Of a stretch of 39,273 nucleotides of DNA, positions 1 to 7,779 are shown piece after piece; the first letter of the stretch is position 1, and each line of letters opens with the position of its first letter. Under the pieces are notes generated by a model. That model was not told the DNA's origin. It saw nothing but the letters and a program-made list of their open reading frames with translations, and did not search any database. The stretch comes from an uncultured Acidobacteriota bacterium. Its GTDB lineage: Bacteria; Acidobacteriota; CAIWXX01. The stretch lies in NCBI GenBank assembly GCA_903916735.1, contig CAIWXX010000090.1, positions 1 through 39,273 of the forward strand, given 5' to 3'. The translations under genes were made by a program, and so were the position numbers.

Positions 1-269
1 CCGAGGATTCCTGTTTCACAGCTCGGCTCATGCCGCAGCTCCACAGGCGGACGCCGCCGTTCCGGCGGCCAGAATGTTTAGGGCAGCGTTATGATCGGCA
101 TTGGCTTTGAACCCACATCGGACACACTGGAATACTGCTTGTGTTGGTCTGTTTTCAGTCGTAAGCCGGGTTCACAGCACATAATCCGACTCCCGTACCA
201 CGTTGCCTTGTATTCGAGTTGACGGCGAAACTCGCCGAATGCAAAGTCGAGAATGGCTCGGTTGAGAAA
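1..269 (-). pseudogene. Degenerate TnpB (IS200/IS605-family OrfB) C-terminal remnant
   Basis: On the minus strand this preserves the C-terminal part of a TnpB RNA-guided nuclease, in pieces lying in different frames. The first piece (about 269 down to 155) reads LNRAILDFAFGEFRRQLEYK then WYGSR, the segment before the zinc ribbon in TnpB. The reading then changes frame (AVNPAY) and again to ENRPTQAVFQCVRCGF, followed by KANADHNAALNILAAG and a stop at 28-30. The first CxxC of the zinc ribbon, expected between AVNPAY and ENRPTQ, is missing; only the second (CVRC) remains. A further frame (MSRAVKQESS) near the window edge resembles the usual TnpB tail, so the remnant may run past the start of the window. 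It is inactive. No left end or TnpA is visible. The family assignment is firm from the motifs; the exact deletion size is inferred. Confidence 0.85.
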
Positions 270-517
270 GCGTTCGAACGCCGGCAGGCTCTCCACGCGG
301 TTGGATTCGATCGAGTGCCAAGGTCATGGCCATGATGCGATCGCCGGTTACTACTGAGGTAGTACCCATACGTCATACAGACCTCATTCATAAGGCTGCA
401 AGGAGGTAACGCTTGGAAGTCGCGATAGTGAAGACTGAAGACGCGGCCCCAACCGTCAAAATTCTGGCTGCCGACCGGAATCGCGATTGCACGCGCTCAA
501 ATGACCGGCAATCACCC
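270..517. other. Intergenic stretch, no gene seen
   Basis: Open frames here have no recognisable family. The stretch separates the TnpB remnant from the 3' end of the sulfatase-modifying-factor-like gene, and may hold more eroded element sequence that I cannot align. Confidence 0.4.
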
Positions 518-1486
518 CTATCGAATCGTACAGGCCAGGCGGAACCCTACGTCGGGATAGCGGCCGTCGAACGAATCGATATTGCGTTTCGCCGATCGAC
601 AGCTTTCGGCACCCCGGGCATAACTTCCACCCCGCACCACGCCGCTGTACCCTTTGGCCGGTGCCTCCGCATAGTCGGTGACTGTGCCGCCGGGATAAAT
701 ATCGTATTTATCCCAGCACCATTCGAACACGTTGCCGTGCATGTCCCTCAAATTCCATGGATTCGCCTTCTTTGTGCCGACGGCCTGGCCCTGGTAGCTG
801 CCGTTCGTAAGAAACCATGCAACGGTTTCGAGCCTCGGGTACATCCCGGGCTTCGATTGATTTCCGCAGTTCGCCGACTTGTAGTTCGGTTCGCTTATTG
901 AGAATGCCGAGGATTTGCCGGCCCGGCAGCAGTATTCCCATTCCCCTTCCCTCAATAAACGGTACCCACTTGCGTTGAAGTCGCAGAAATATTTGCCACC
1001 TTTGTAGTTCGATGACGTGATCGGCGTCCGCGTTGTGCTGTTGGTGTAGTAGCATCTGGTCAGCTTCTGCTGCACGGAAAGCAGGTTTGCAAACAGAACA
1101 GCCTCCTGCCATGTCACCAGGTTAACCGGGCGGCTCATCAGAGTACCCTGCCGGTAAAAGGATGGATCCTTCGGCAGGCTCTTCTGGAGCGCGGCGAGAT
1201 CCGACCACATTTTCATGGTAACTTCGGTCTGCATCACGGCAGTATTTTTGGTGAGGATATGAGTGAATTGCGTCTCATCAATTGAATACCGGCATGGCTC
1301 GCTCGCAGGCGACCCTTGCCGGTACCCTGCCGGGCCGGTTGCCGGTACATATCGCAGATTTCCAACGATCGAATCCGTCGCGTACAGATCGCCCGCCTTG
1401 TAGGCTCTGGCACTCTCAGGCAGCGCTATCCCGCCCGAAACTAAACATGTCAAGCCGACATAGATCGCGAGAGAGTCCCACCGCAT
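518..1486 (-). CDS. Secreted FGE-sulfatase / SUMF1-domain protein
   Basis: This 322-residue protein has an N-terminal signal peptide (hydrophobic residues about 5-26, then ESARA). The body shows the formylglycine-generating-enzyme-like fold: VNLVTWQEAVLFANLLS in the middle, YRLLREGEWEYCCRAG, NPWNLRDMHGNVFEWCWD, VVRGGSYARGAESCRSA and a closing DVGFRLACTIR. These are hallmarks of PF03781. True FGEs that oxidise a sulfatase cysteine carry two cysteines in the segment after GGSY. Here only the second position is Cys, so it is probably a divergent member with another role, perhaps ligand binding or an effector-like function in the periplasm. The start is fixed by a strong AAGGAGG a few bases upstream of the ATG. 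No sulfatase or partner gene is nearby. The fold is sure; the activity is not known. Confidence 0.88.
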   Translation of the reverse strand: MRWDSLAIYVGLTCLVSGGIALPESARAYKAGDLYATDSIVGNLRYVPATGPAGYRQGSPASEPCRYSIDETQFTHILTKNTAVMQTEVTMKMWSDLAALQKSLPKDPSFYRQGTLMSRPVNLVTWQEAVLFANLLSVQQKLTRCYYTNSTTRTPITSSNYKGGKYFCDFNASGYRLLREGEWEYCCRAGKSSAFSISEPNYKSANCGNQSKPGMYPRLETVAWFLTNGSYQGQAVGTKKANPWNLRDMHGNVFEWCWDKYDIYPGGTVTDYAEAPAKGYSGVVRGGSYARGAESCRSAKRNIDSFDGRYPDVGFRLACTIR

Positions 1487-2168
1487 GCAGTGCCTCCTTC
1501 ATCAAGTATTTCCGACCTAGAAACATGCCCAAATGCCAGGAGCCGCAACCCCTTGTTCAGGATCCTACCACACTCCAAGCACGAAAGTTTCCCGAAGTCC
1601 GTAAAGTGCTTTTTGGAAACCATTTCTAAAGTCCCTCCTATTGCGCCGTATCTTGCGGTGGAGCACCCCTGGAAATTATTGCCGAGTAACATATACGCTC
1701 CCAGTGCAAAGAAGAAAGCGGCTTGACCCCGGCCTAAACGCCGGGGTTTGTGCCAAGAGGATCAGTTGTTTTCTAAAATCAAATTGCCGCCAGTGTTGAT
1801 ACAGGTAACGTGCAGAATATTAAAAAATTGGGTTATCAGTTGGAGATGTTAAGATTGTTCTCGCATGATGAATGAGTGTTTGCAGGCGATGATATTCCGA
1901 ATGGTGGGGAGGGATCGCTCTTTTTTTAGCTTCCCACGCTTCCCAGAGCCTTGCTATAGCTGCATGGGCGGCCGCCGTGGGACATACATAAGAATGTTAT
2001 GAACCCTCGATTCAAAATTAGTAATACGTCTTGAAGTCCACTCCTCGCTTCTGCCCTCTTTCCTCGAACCAGGCATCCTCAGTTAGGGGAGGAGTCACGA
2101 CTTTCTTCTGATCTTTATGAACCAATAACCATAATCTATGGTTTCTTGGGTCCCTGAGACGGCGCTTG
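1487..2168. other. Gene-poor stretch with one palindrome
   Basis: No convincing gene is present in these roughly 680 bases. Several short frames exist on both strands but none has a family motif or a good ribosome-binding site. The only structured element seen is the 8-bp palindrome at 1726-1747. The part from 1740 to 2160 is more AT-rich than the surroundings. Confidence 0.5.
1726..1747. repeat. GC-rich hairpin, possible element end or terminator
   Basis: ACCCCGGC and GCCGGGGT form a perfect 8-bp stem around the 6-base loop CTAAAC. Read on the plus strand it is followed by a short T run (GGGGTTTG), weak for a terminator. Read on the minus strand it is followed directly by CAAG, so the stem edge plus flank reads GGGGTCAAG. 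That resembles the right-end hairpin and TCAA-type cleavage site of some IS200/IS605 elements. No gene depends on it clearly. The structure is certain; the role is a guess. Confidence 0.45.
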
Positions 2169-2264
2169 CTATTTCGCCTCCAGGCGCAGGCGTTCCTGTT
2201 CCTTTAGCCGTTTCGGATGGTTGCCCCTATCCTCCGCGTTGAAAGATATTGAGTTCACATTCAC
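2169..2264 (-). CDS. Candidate 31-aa charged ORF coupled to the nucleotidyltransferase
   Basis: A GTG start overlaps the TGA of the upstream nucleotidyltransferase gene (GTGA, 4-nt overlap). The 31-codon frame ends in a short basic/acidic helix-like tail containing HPKRLKEQERLRLEAK. Translational coupling and the protein-like composition are the only support; there is no independent ribosome-binding site and no recognised family. It could be a small third component of the toxin-like locus, or the 3' relic of a longer gene. It is included as a candidate only. Confidence 0.3.
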   Translation of the reverse strand: MNVNSISFNAEDRGNHPKRLKEQERLRLEAK

Positions 2265-2833
2265 GCCCTTTTCTTGCATCCACTTTTTAGCTCAGACATC
2301 TTCGGCGGCAACTTCCCAACGATCGCCTCGAAATCTAGTTTGAGTCCGAGTGACGCCGCAATCTGTTTGAGTCCTTGCAGATCCTCTACAGTGGGCTTCT
2401 GGACATCGAGAATCCCTTTCGCGTCGATCTGATCTTGAGGAGCCCCGGCGTAGAGCTTCAAGATAACGAGCGAGCGCCATGACACGATTGGGACCTTGCG
2501 CCCAGAGAGGTCGATGGCCCCCTGATCTGCAAAGACAATCTGATTCAAACGATGAGGGAGGAGAACCAATTGTACGAGGACAACACCCGCTGACGTGTGG
2601 ATAACACCGCGGAGAGGATCACCTGGGCCGCCGACTTTGTACTCGCCTCCGATGACTTGGGCGAGTTTCGCCGGATCGCTCGTTACGGCCGCGAAGTCGA
2701 TGTCATCTGTGCTGCGCGGGATTCCCCATGTGCCGACGGCCAACGCACCGATGAGCATGCAGTCATCGAGCAAGGCCTGAGATCTTGCCGCATCGAGTCG
2801 AAGAAGAATATCGATCAGTGCTTCTTCGAACAT
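2261..2833 (-). CDS. AbiEii/AbiGii-type nucleotidyltransferase (toxin-like)
   Basis: This 190-residue protein carries a minimal nucleotidyltransferase core. IGALAVGTWGIPRSTDDIDF at residues 28-47 has the glycine patch and the two metal-binding aspartates D44 and D46, followed later by DLSGRKVPIVSWRSLVILKLYAG, which is typical of the AbiEii / DUF6036-like families. Known relatives are the toxin half of type IV-like toxin-antitoxin and abortive-infection pairs, where the enzyme adds nucleotides to RNA or another target; others are solitary genes of unknown role. A small basic ORF lies immediately upstream with a 19-nt overlap, and a 31-codon ORF overlaps its stop. This arrangement suggests a compact operon. 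No classical AbiEi antitoxin (winged helix) is seen. The family fold is likely; toxicity is inferred. Confidence 0.82.
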   Translation of the reverse strand: MFEEALIDILLRLDAARSQALLDDCMLIGALAVGTWGIPRSTDDIDFAAVTSDPAKLAQVIGGEYKVGGPGDPLRGVIHTSAGVVLVQLVLLPHRLNQIVFADQGAIDLSGRKVPIVSWRSLVILKLYAGAPQDQIDAKGILDVQKPTVEDLQGLKQIAASLGLKLDFEAIVGKLPPKMSELKSGCKKRA

Positions 2834-3003
2834 TGCTTTATCTTTCGGAGGAAATCAGATAATTCGAGTGAGCGACGGAGCTTCTCCGCTGGGGTCATGC
2901 GACGTGCGACTTCCTTTTTCATTGCAACCCATTCTTGGTTGAGCGCGCCCCGCCGCTGCGGCTGATGCTCCAGCATGTCCTTCTGGTTATGCATATCTAC
3001 CAT
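2815..3003 (-). CDS. Small basic protein upstream of the nucleotidyltransferase
   Basis: A 62-residue ORF from the ATG at 3003 ends inside the first codons of the nucleotidyltransferase (19-nt overlap), so the two are probably co-translated. The C-terminal half (MTPAEKLRRSLELSDFLRKI) is a short amphipathic helix type often found in small proteins encoded next to AbiEii-like nucleotidyltransferases. An internal start at 2928 would give a protein of about 36 residues starting MKKEVARRMTPAEKL; neither start has a strong Shine-Dalgarno. A role as antitoxin or accessory factor is plausible from position only. Confidence 0.55.
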   Translation of the reverse strand: MVDMHNQKDMLEHQPQRRGALNQEWVAMKKEVARRMTPAEKLRRSLELSDFLRKIKQCSKKH

Positions 3004-3477
3004 GGCCAATCAATATCGAACTACAAATTGAATATAGCACGCCGGAAAGGATTTTCAGCACCAAAATATTATTTCTGAATACGATTCTTTCGCGGTCGAA
3101 AGGTTCCTCATCAACACCCCAATAGGAAGACCCATAATTGCTGGAAGCATGGTCGCGCTCCACGCGAGCAAATGGAATTAGCCCACTCTTAAAGGTGATG
3201 GATGCTTTCCATTTTGTCCTTGGAGTCGGACAGTTGTCGCAATCCGCACACACATTGGTGGCCGTGTAATCGCTTGTCACATGAGAGATCAGCTGTTTTG
3301 CGGTTACCGGTGCCTGGCACTGATCATGCGTTGATTTCAGTGATCCGTGGAGCGCGCACGAAAGGGTCAAAACTATACGGAGTATGCACGGTAATGAAGG
3401 GTGGATTCTGCCCTTATCGGTGAGTCTCCCACCCTGAATTTTGTTGAACAATTATTAAACCCAACCAAGGAGGAAGG

Positions 3478-3813
3478 ATGTTACGAAAACTGCAATTCAC
3501 TCTTCTCATGCTACTGATGGCAAGTCCCGCACTGAAGGCGGCAGCACACAAGCCCGGGAGTTTCGGGGTCGGATGGTATTCATTCGACGCTCCGATCGGT
3601 GGCCCGTTATGGGTTCTTCCCAATATCGGGGTGGATCTCGGAGTAGGGTTCGACAAGACAGGTTTTTCAAATGATAAAACCAATGTGGTCTTCGATATGG
3701 GAGTCCCCTTTGATGTGGTGCAGACGGAAAAAGTGAAGGGTGGTGCATTTAAACAAACGGCACGAAAGTCCCACAGGATTTTACGTAACCCCGCGCGCGC
3801 CGCTTGCCATTGA
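3478..3813 (+). CDS. Truncated exported protein, probable beta-barrel remnant
   Basis: The gene begins with a very good ribosome-binding site (AAGGAGGAAGG directly before ATG). The first 23 residues form a signal peptide (LQFTLLMLLMASPALKAAA). The following GVGWYSFDAPIGGPLWVLPN and IGVDLGVGFDKTGF look like alternating beta strands of a small outer-membrane protein. After about residue 85 the composition turns basic and unlike the rest, and the next frame (from 3740) reads more protein-like (GFYVTPRAPLAIDQL). This suggests a frameshift followed by truncation where the HEPN gene begins on the other strand. It may still be expressed as a short exported peptide, but I read it as the 5' part of a broken gene. 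Confidence 0.5.
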   Translation: MLRKLQFTLLMLLMASPALKAAAHKPGSFGVGWYSFDAPIGGPLWVLPNIGVDLGVGFDKTGFSNDKTNVVFDMGVPFDVVQTEKVKGGAFKQTARKSHRILRNPARAACH

Positions 3814-3824
3814 TCAACTTGCGG

Positions 3825-4184
3825 CTAATACAGGGATCGGCTCACCTCGTCAACGATCGAGTTCGCGTATTGAATGGCTCGAATCGCATCTTCTGAGGAA
3901 ACATGCTGCATCCCACCATAGTCGGCTGTGGCTCTGAGGTTGAGCAGATACTTGTACTGCTGCCCGAGCTCCTCGGCCCACCGGCCGGTATGGACGAGAT
4001 CCTTGTGGACTGTTCGCTCGAGAGCCGAGTGAGTCTTGAAACTCTTGTCCTCTCGGAGAAAGAGCGCTGTGACGGCGTGGAAGGCAGCGCAGTATGCGCG
4101 CGACGCGGCACCGTCGGCGTCGCCATTCTTCAGATCACCCTGCGCGGTAGCTAGAGGCGCTCCAGAAAGAATCTCTTTCGCCAC
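3825..4184 (-). CDS. HEPN-domain protein with IS630-derived start
   Basis: This 119-residue protein is a HEPN-domain protein. It has the helix-2 signature SRAYCAAFHAVTALFL (usually SRAYYAAFHA), then FKTHSALERTVHKDLV, then the late RATADYGG element. HEPN proteins are often ribonuclease toxins paired with a minimal nucleotidyltransferase (MNT). No MNT is adjacent; the nearest nucleotidyltransferase is the AbiEii-type gene about 1 kb away. The ATG and roughly the first 11 codons lie inside the 3' end of the truncated IS630 transposase frame, so the native N-terminal helix is partly replaced. The Tyr-to-Cys change and the chimeric start make loss of function possible, though the frame is still open through a normal C terminus. 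Confidence 0.75.
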   Translation of the reverse strand: MAKEILSGAPLATAQGDLKNGDADGAASRAYCAAFHAVTALFLREDKSFKTHSALERTVHKDLVHTGRWAEELGQQYKYLLNLRATADYGGMQHVSSEDAIRAIQYANSIVDEVSRSLY

Positions 4185-4375
4185 TTGGAAACGATCTGAC
4201 GCGGCAGGTCAAGTTGTTGACCAATTTCTCTATTTTCCAGTCCCTCAGCGGCGAGGAGCGCAATCTTGGCCCGCATGACATCGCAATAGGGTGACGTGTA
4301 TTTCCTGGCGATTGCCTCAAGTTTGTCCTGTTCTTCAGACGTAAGCACGATTATAAATGGGCTTTCTCGTGCCAT
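4151..4375 (-). pseudogene. IS630-family transposase, N-terminal fragment
   Basis: Only 74 residues remain, starting at an ATG with GGAGG four bases upstream. They match the N-terminal helix-turn-helix of IS630-type transposases: LTSEEQDKLEAIARKYTS, then RAKIALLAAEGLENREIGQQL and DLPRQIVSKWRKRFFLERL, then a stop. A complete transposase would continue for about 250 more residues with the DDE catalytic domain, and none of it is present. The cut falls exactly where HEPN-coding sequence begins, which implies a deletion or recombination joining the two. No terminal inverted repeats or target duplication could be seen. Confidence 0.8.
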
Positions 4376-4482
4376 ATGTCCTCCATTCACTCTGCAACAG
4401 CATATTGAAAGGTGGTGTTCCACGCAAGAAATAATATGTCGCCATATATAAAAAGATGAGTACTTAGAATTCAGCCGCCGAG

Positions 4483-7080
4483 CTACGGCTTGGAAAGCAG
4501 GGCGCGGTAACGAGCGGCTTGATCAGGCTTTTTCCATCTGTCATAGAGCTGAACAATCCGCTGCAATGATTCGTGGGTTCGCTCATGTTGATCGCCGAGA
4601 TTTTTCCTCAATTGAGAGTAGCCGTCCAGCACGAGGGGCTCAGCTTCATGAAAGCGGCTCATTTGAGTCAAGCATTCGCCAAGGACACTTTCGGTGTTGG
4701 CGATGAGCCAGTGGCCGACAGGCAAATTTTTCCGGCGGAGCTCCAGACTCTCGCGTAATAGCCTTTCCGCATTCTGGGGATCTCCTGAGCCCATGAGGCT
4801 TCTCCCAAGCACGAGCAGCGAGCCAGCGACCATCGGATGCTCCTCCGGCAGCGATTTGCCGCGAAGTGCAAGCACCTGCCGGGCCAAATCCCTGGCCTTG
4901 GCAAAGTCGCCTTTCTCCACCATCGTCATCGCGTAGTTATAAAGTATCCACGTGACATCAGGATGTTCATTGCCCAGCAGCTTTCGACGCAGTTCCAGGG
5001 CCTCGATGTAGAGCGGCTCGGCCGCGGCGTATTCTTTCCTCGCAACCAGGTCACTCGCCAGATTACTCAACGCCGACGCAACATCCGGGTGCTCGGGCCC
5101 ATGAACTTTTCGGATGATCGCGAGGGCTTCGCGATGGAACTTTTCCGCCTCAGTCCAATCGCCCTTGGTTCCGAGAACGACGGCCAAATCATTCAGGCTC
5201 TGTGCCACAGCCGGATGATTATTTCCAAGTGACGCTCGTCGAATATCCAGCTCCTCGCGATGCATCTGCTCGGCGGCGGAAAGATTCCCTTTCAAAAAGA
5301 GAAGTTCAGCCATGTTATTGAGGACGTCGGCGACGCCGAGCTTCTTCCCGCGATCAGTTCGGCGAAGGATGGCCAGTGCCTTTTGGAGAAGCGGTTCAGC
5401 AGCCGCGAGATTTCCCTGCGCTTCAAACACAGTGGCCAGGTTGTTCATGCTGATGGCCACATCGGGGTGCTCGATGCCGAAGAGCTGCAGGCGAGTCCGG
5501 AGGGCCTTGTGCAACTGGCTTTCGGCTGCCTCATAGGATCCGAGGCTCAAGTAGGTCAAGCCGATTGTCGTCTGCGCAGAAGCGGCAATTTCAGGTTGGT
5601 CTTTCAATTCCGTCTCGACACGCCGTGCCGCTTCATCGAGCACTTCCGCAACGGTTACATCTTTTCCTCGAGATCGCGGATCGGCTGAGCTCAACATATC
5701 CTGCACGAAAGCATTGATCTCTTCCGCTTTTTCGGCCTCGATGCGCGCCTTATCTCGCTCGCGCTCAGCGATTCCGGCCTGCCGGGTCGTCGTGACAATC
5801 CCGCCAATGAGGGTCATAAGGATGAGAGATGCTGCTGCAACGCCAATGAAATGCCTTCCGATGAACTTTCTGACTCGGTAGCCGGCGGCATCGGGATGAG
5901 CGAGGACCGGCAGTCCTTCGAGATGGCGCCGAATGTCTTCCGAGAATTGTTCAGCGGTTGTATAGCGATCCCGAGGAGCCTTGCGCATCGACATGAGAGT
6001 GATGGCGTCGAGGTCGCCGCGAAGCCGTCGTCGTAACCCGGCCGGTTTCTCGCGGCGGGCACGGCTGATCGAATCCCCCATGGCTATGGCCGAACCGGAA
6101 AAATTCGAACCGGTCTTATGGTGCAATCTGTCTACGAGGAGACTCGGCTTTTCCGGTTCCTCTTCACAGATGATTCGCACGACATCGCCCTGTGAGCAGT
6201 CCCTGAGCCGGTAAGGCTGATGGCCGGTGAGAAGTCGGTAAAGAAGAACGCCGAGTGAGTACACATCACTCGCTGTTGTGATCGCCTCATCTCGTACCTG
6301 CTCGGGGCTCGCATAGTCGAGTGTCATCAGGCGCAATCCGGCGCCCGATGCTTCATCGGGTTCGTCGGAGGAGTCCGCATACAGCAGCTTCGCGATGCCA
6401 AAATCCAGCAGCTTCGCGATGCCATCCTTTGTGACGAGAATGTTGCCGTGCTTGATGTCTTGATGAATGACGAGATTTTGATGCGCATAGTGCACGGCTG
6501 AGCAGATGGTGCGGAAGAGCTCGAGCCGCCGATCGATCTTCAGCCGCTGCTGATCGCAGTAAGTGTCGATTGGTATCCCCTCGATATAGTCCATGACAAT
6601 GTAAGGGATTCCATCCTCTGTTGTTCCGCCATCCAGGAGCCGCGCGATATTGGGATGGTCCAGGTTGGCGAGAATCTGGCGTTCGATATGAAAGCGCTGA
6701 AGCATGGAGCCATTGGCAAGGTGAGGTTTGATGAGTTTGATAGCCACTTGTTTGCGATATTGGTCGTCGGCCCGTTCCGCCAAATAGACGTCCCCCATCC
6801 CGCCGGCACCGATTCCATGAATGATCCGATAAGGGCCGATGACACGCCCCGTGAATGACTCACGACTTGCCGCATCGACGACCTTCATCGCCTGTTCAAC
6901 AGCCGGTGTCTCTAAAAAGGCCCCGGCCTGTTCGTGTGCCGTCATGAGTGATTCCACTTCGCGACGAAGCGCATTATCACCTGAACAGGCATTGTCGAGG
7001 AATGCAGGACGCCGGCTGGGTTCGATCGCAAGACCCTGTTGGAAAATCCCTTCGATCTTCTGCCACTGTTCAGGGTTCAT
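4483..7080 (-). CDS. Transmembrane Ser/Thr protein kinase with C-terminal TPRs
   Basis: An 865-residue sensor-type kinase. Residues 1-75 form the short helical leader common in acidobacterial kinases. The kinase domain (about 84-390) has the glycine loop GIGAGGMGDVYLAER (89-103), the ATP lysine K115 in VAIKLIK, the catalytic loop VIHQDIKHGNIL (204-215), DFG at 226-228 and YASPEQ at 256-261. The usual HRD arginine is Gln (HQD) and the KPxN is KHGN, so it is a non-RD kinase with an altered catalytic loop. One membrane segment (about 407-431) follows, then about 430 residues of tetratricopeptide repeats of the kinesin-light-chain type (for example EHPDVAISMNNLATVFEAQG). The TPR part would lie across the membrane and sense or bind partners. 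It overlaps the ECF sigma gene by 11 nt. Confidence 0.95.
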   Translation of the reverse strand: MNPEQWQKIEGIFQQGLAIEPSRRPAFLDNACSGDNALRREVESLMTAHEQAGAFLETPAVEQAMKVVDAASRESFTGRVIGPYRIIHGIGAGGMGDVYLAERADDQYRKQVAIKLIKPHLANGSMLQRFHIERQILANLDHPNIARLLDGGTTEDGIPYIVMDYIEGIPIDTYCDQQRLKIDRRLELFRTICSAVHYAHQNLVIHQDIKHGNILVTKDGIAKLLDFGIAKLLYADSSDEPDEASGAGLRLMTLDYASPEQVRDEAITTASDVYSLGVLLYRLLTGHQPYRLRDCSQGDVVRIICEEEPEKPSLLVDRLHHKTGSNFSGSAIAMGDSISRARREKPAGLRRRLRGDLDAITLMSMRKAPRDRYTTAEQFSEDIRRHLEGLPVLAHPDAAGYRVRKFIGRHFIGVAAASLILMTLIGGIVTTTRQAGIAERERDKARIEAEKAEEINAFVQDMLSSADPRSRGKDVTVAEVLDEAARRVETELKDQPEIAASAQTTIGLTYLSLGSYEAAESQLHKALRTRLQLFGIEHPDVAISMNNLATVFEAQGNLAAAEPLLQKALAILRRTDRGKKLGVADVLNNMAELLFLKGNLSAAEQMHREELDIRRASLGNNHPAVAQSLNDLAVVLGTKGDWTEAEKFHREALAIIRKVHGPEHPDVASALSNLASDLVARKEYAAAEPLYIEALELRRKLLGNEHPDVTWILYNYAMTMVEKGDFAKARDLARQVLALRGKSLPEEHPMVAGSLLVLGRSLMGSGDPQNAERLLRESLELRRKNLPVGHWLIANTESVLGECLTQMSRFHEAEPLVLDGYSQLRKNLGDQHERTHESLQRIVQLYDRWKKPDQAARYRALLSKP

Positions 7081-7657
7081 TGGATCTGCTCATTTCCCGA
7101 TACAACCAGGCCTTGGCCATGCTCCAGTCGCGCAGCACCGTCGCCGGAGATGTCTGGAGCACCTCGGCGGCTTCCTCCGTTGTCAATCCGCCAAAGAAAC
7201 GCAACTCGACAACCCGGCTCTTTCTCGGATCGATGGCCGCCAACCGCGTCAGTGCCTCATTCAACTCCACAAGATCCGATGCCTGTTGCGCCGATAGAGC
7301 AGGCGCTTCATCGAGCGAGATCTTTGAGGCTCCGCTGCCTCGTTTGGCATACTGGTGGCTTCGAGCGTGATCGATAAGAATGCGTCTCATGGTCTGGGCG
7401 GCGATCGCCAGAAAGTGAGCTCGATTCTGCCAGCGGACTCGTGTCTGATCAACGAGCCGGATATACGCTTCATTGATCAACGCAGTTGCCTGCAATGTAT
7501 GACCAGGATTTTCCCGGCGCATATAGCGGCTGGCCAACCGATGGAGTTCATCGTAGATGAGCGGCATTAATCGGGCGAGTGCATCCTTATCGCCTTGACT
7601 CCAGTCCAGGAGCGCCTTGGTGACTTCTTGGTTGGGGGGCTCAGAGGAGGAGATCAT
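7070..7657 (-). CDS. ECF sigma factor (TIGR02999 type)
   Basis: A 195-residue RNA polymerase sigma factor of the extracytoplasmic-function group. Region 2 is seen as LIYDELHRLASRYMRREN, then HTLQATALINEAYIRL and HFLAIAAQTMRRILIDHAR. Region 4 is RVVELRFFGGLTTEEAAEVL followed by the recognition helix TSPATVLRDW. This type is found mostly in Acidobacteriota and Planctomycetes, commonly beside Ser/Thr kinases rather than classical anti-sigma factors. Here its stop overlaps the kinase start by 11 nt, so the two are one operon, and phosphorylation-based control of the sigma factor is a fair inference. A sigma-70-type promoter lies at 7751-7779. The ATG at 7657 is the start used; AGGAGGAG precedes it closely. 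Confidence 0.93.
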   Translation of the reverse strand: MISSSEPPNQEVTKALLDWSQGDKDALARLMPLIYDELHRLASRYMRRENPGHTLQATALINEAYIRLVDQTRVRWQNRAHFLAIAAQTMRRILIDHARSHQYAKRGSGASKISLDEAPALSAQQASDLVELNEALTRLAAIDPRKSRVVELRFFGGLTTEEAAEVLQTSPATVLRDWSMAKAWLYREMSRSNEP

Positions 7658-7750
7658 GAGAATTGAATTCCGCTAGTCGAATGAGCGACAGTTCGCCGGT
7701 ACGCCCGAAAATTGAGAAAAACAACAGCCTTTTGCTGCATGAATGGGAAA

Positions 7751-7779
7751 ACTATGAAACAGTGTTATCAAGCTGTCAA
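7751..7779 (-). promoter_or_regulatory. Sigma-70-type promoter of the ECF sigma/kinase operon
   Basis: On the minus strand TTGACA (7774-7779) and CATAGT (7751-7756) are separated by exactly 17 bases. The -35 box is a perfect consensus and the -10 has four of six matches. It lies about 95 bases upstream of the sigma-factor start. This suggests that basal expression uses the housekeeping sigma factor. Confidence 0.6.

Noticed and set aside
413-901. 162-codon plus-strand ORF over the FGE-like gene
   Set aside because: It is the antisense shadow of the FGE-domain gene, which has a signal peptide, family motifs and a strong ribosome-binding site.
2987-3451. 154-codon minus-strand ORF with CADCDNCP
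   Set aside because: It starts at TTG with no ribosome-binding site, runs into the next gene's 5' end, and has no family motif; composition does not clearly favour coding.
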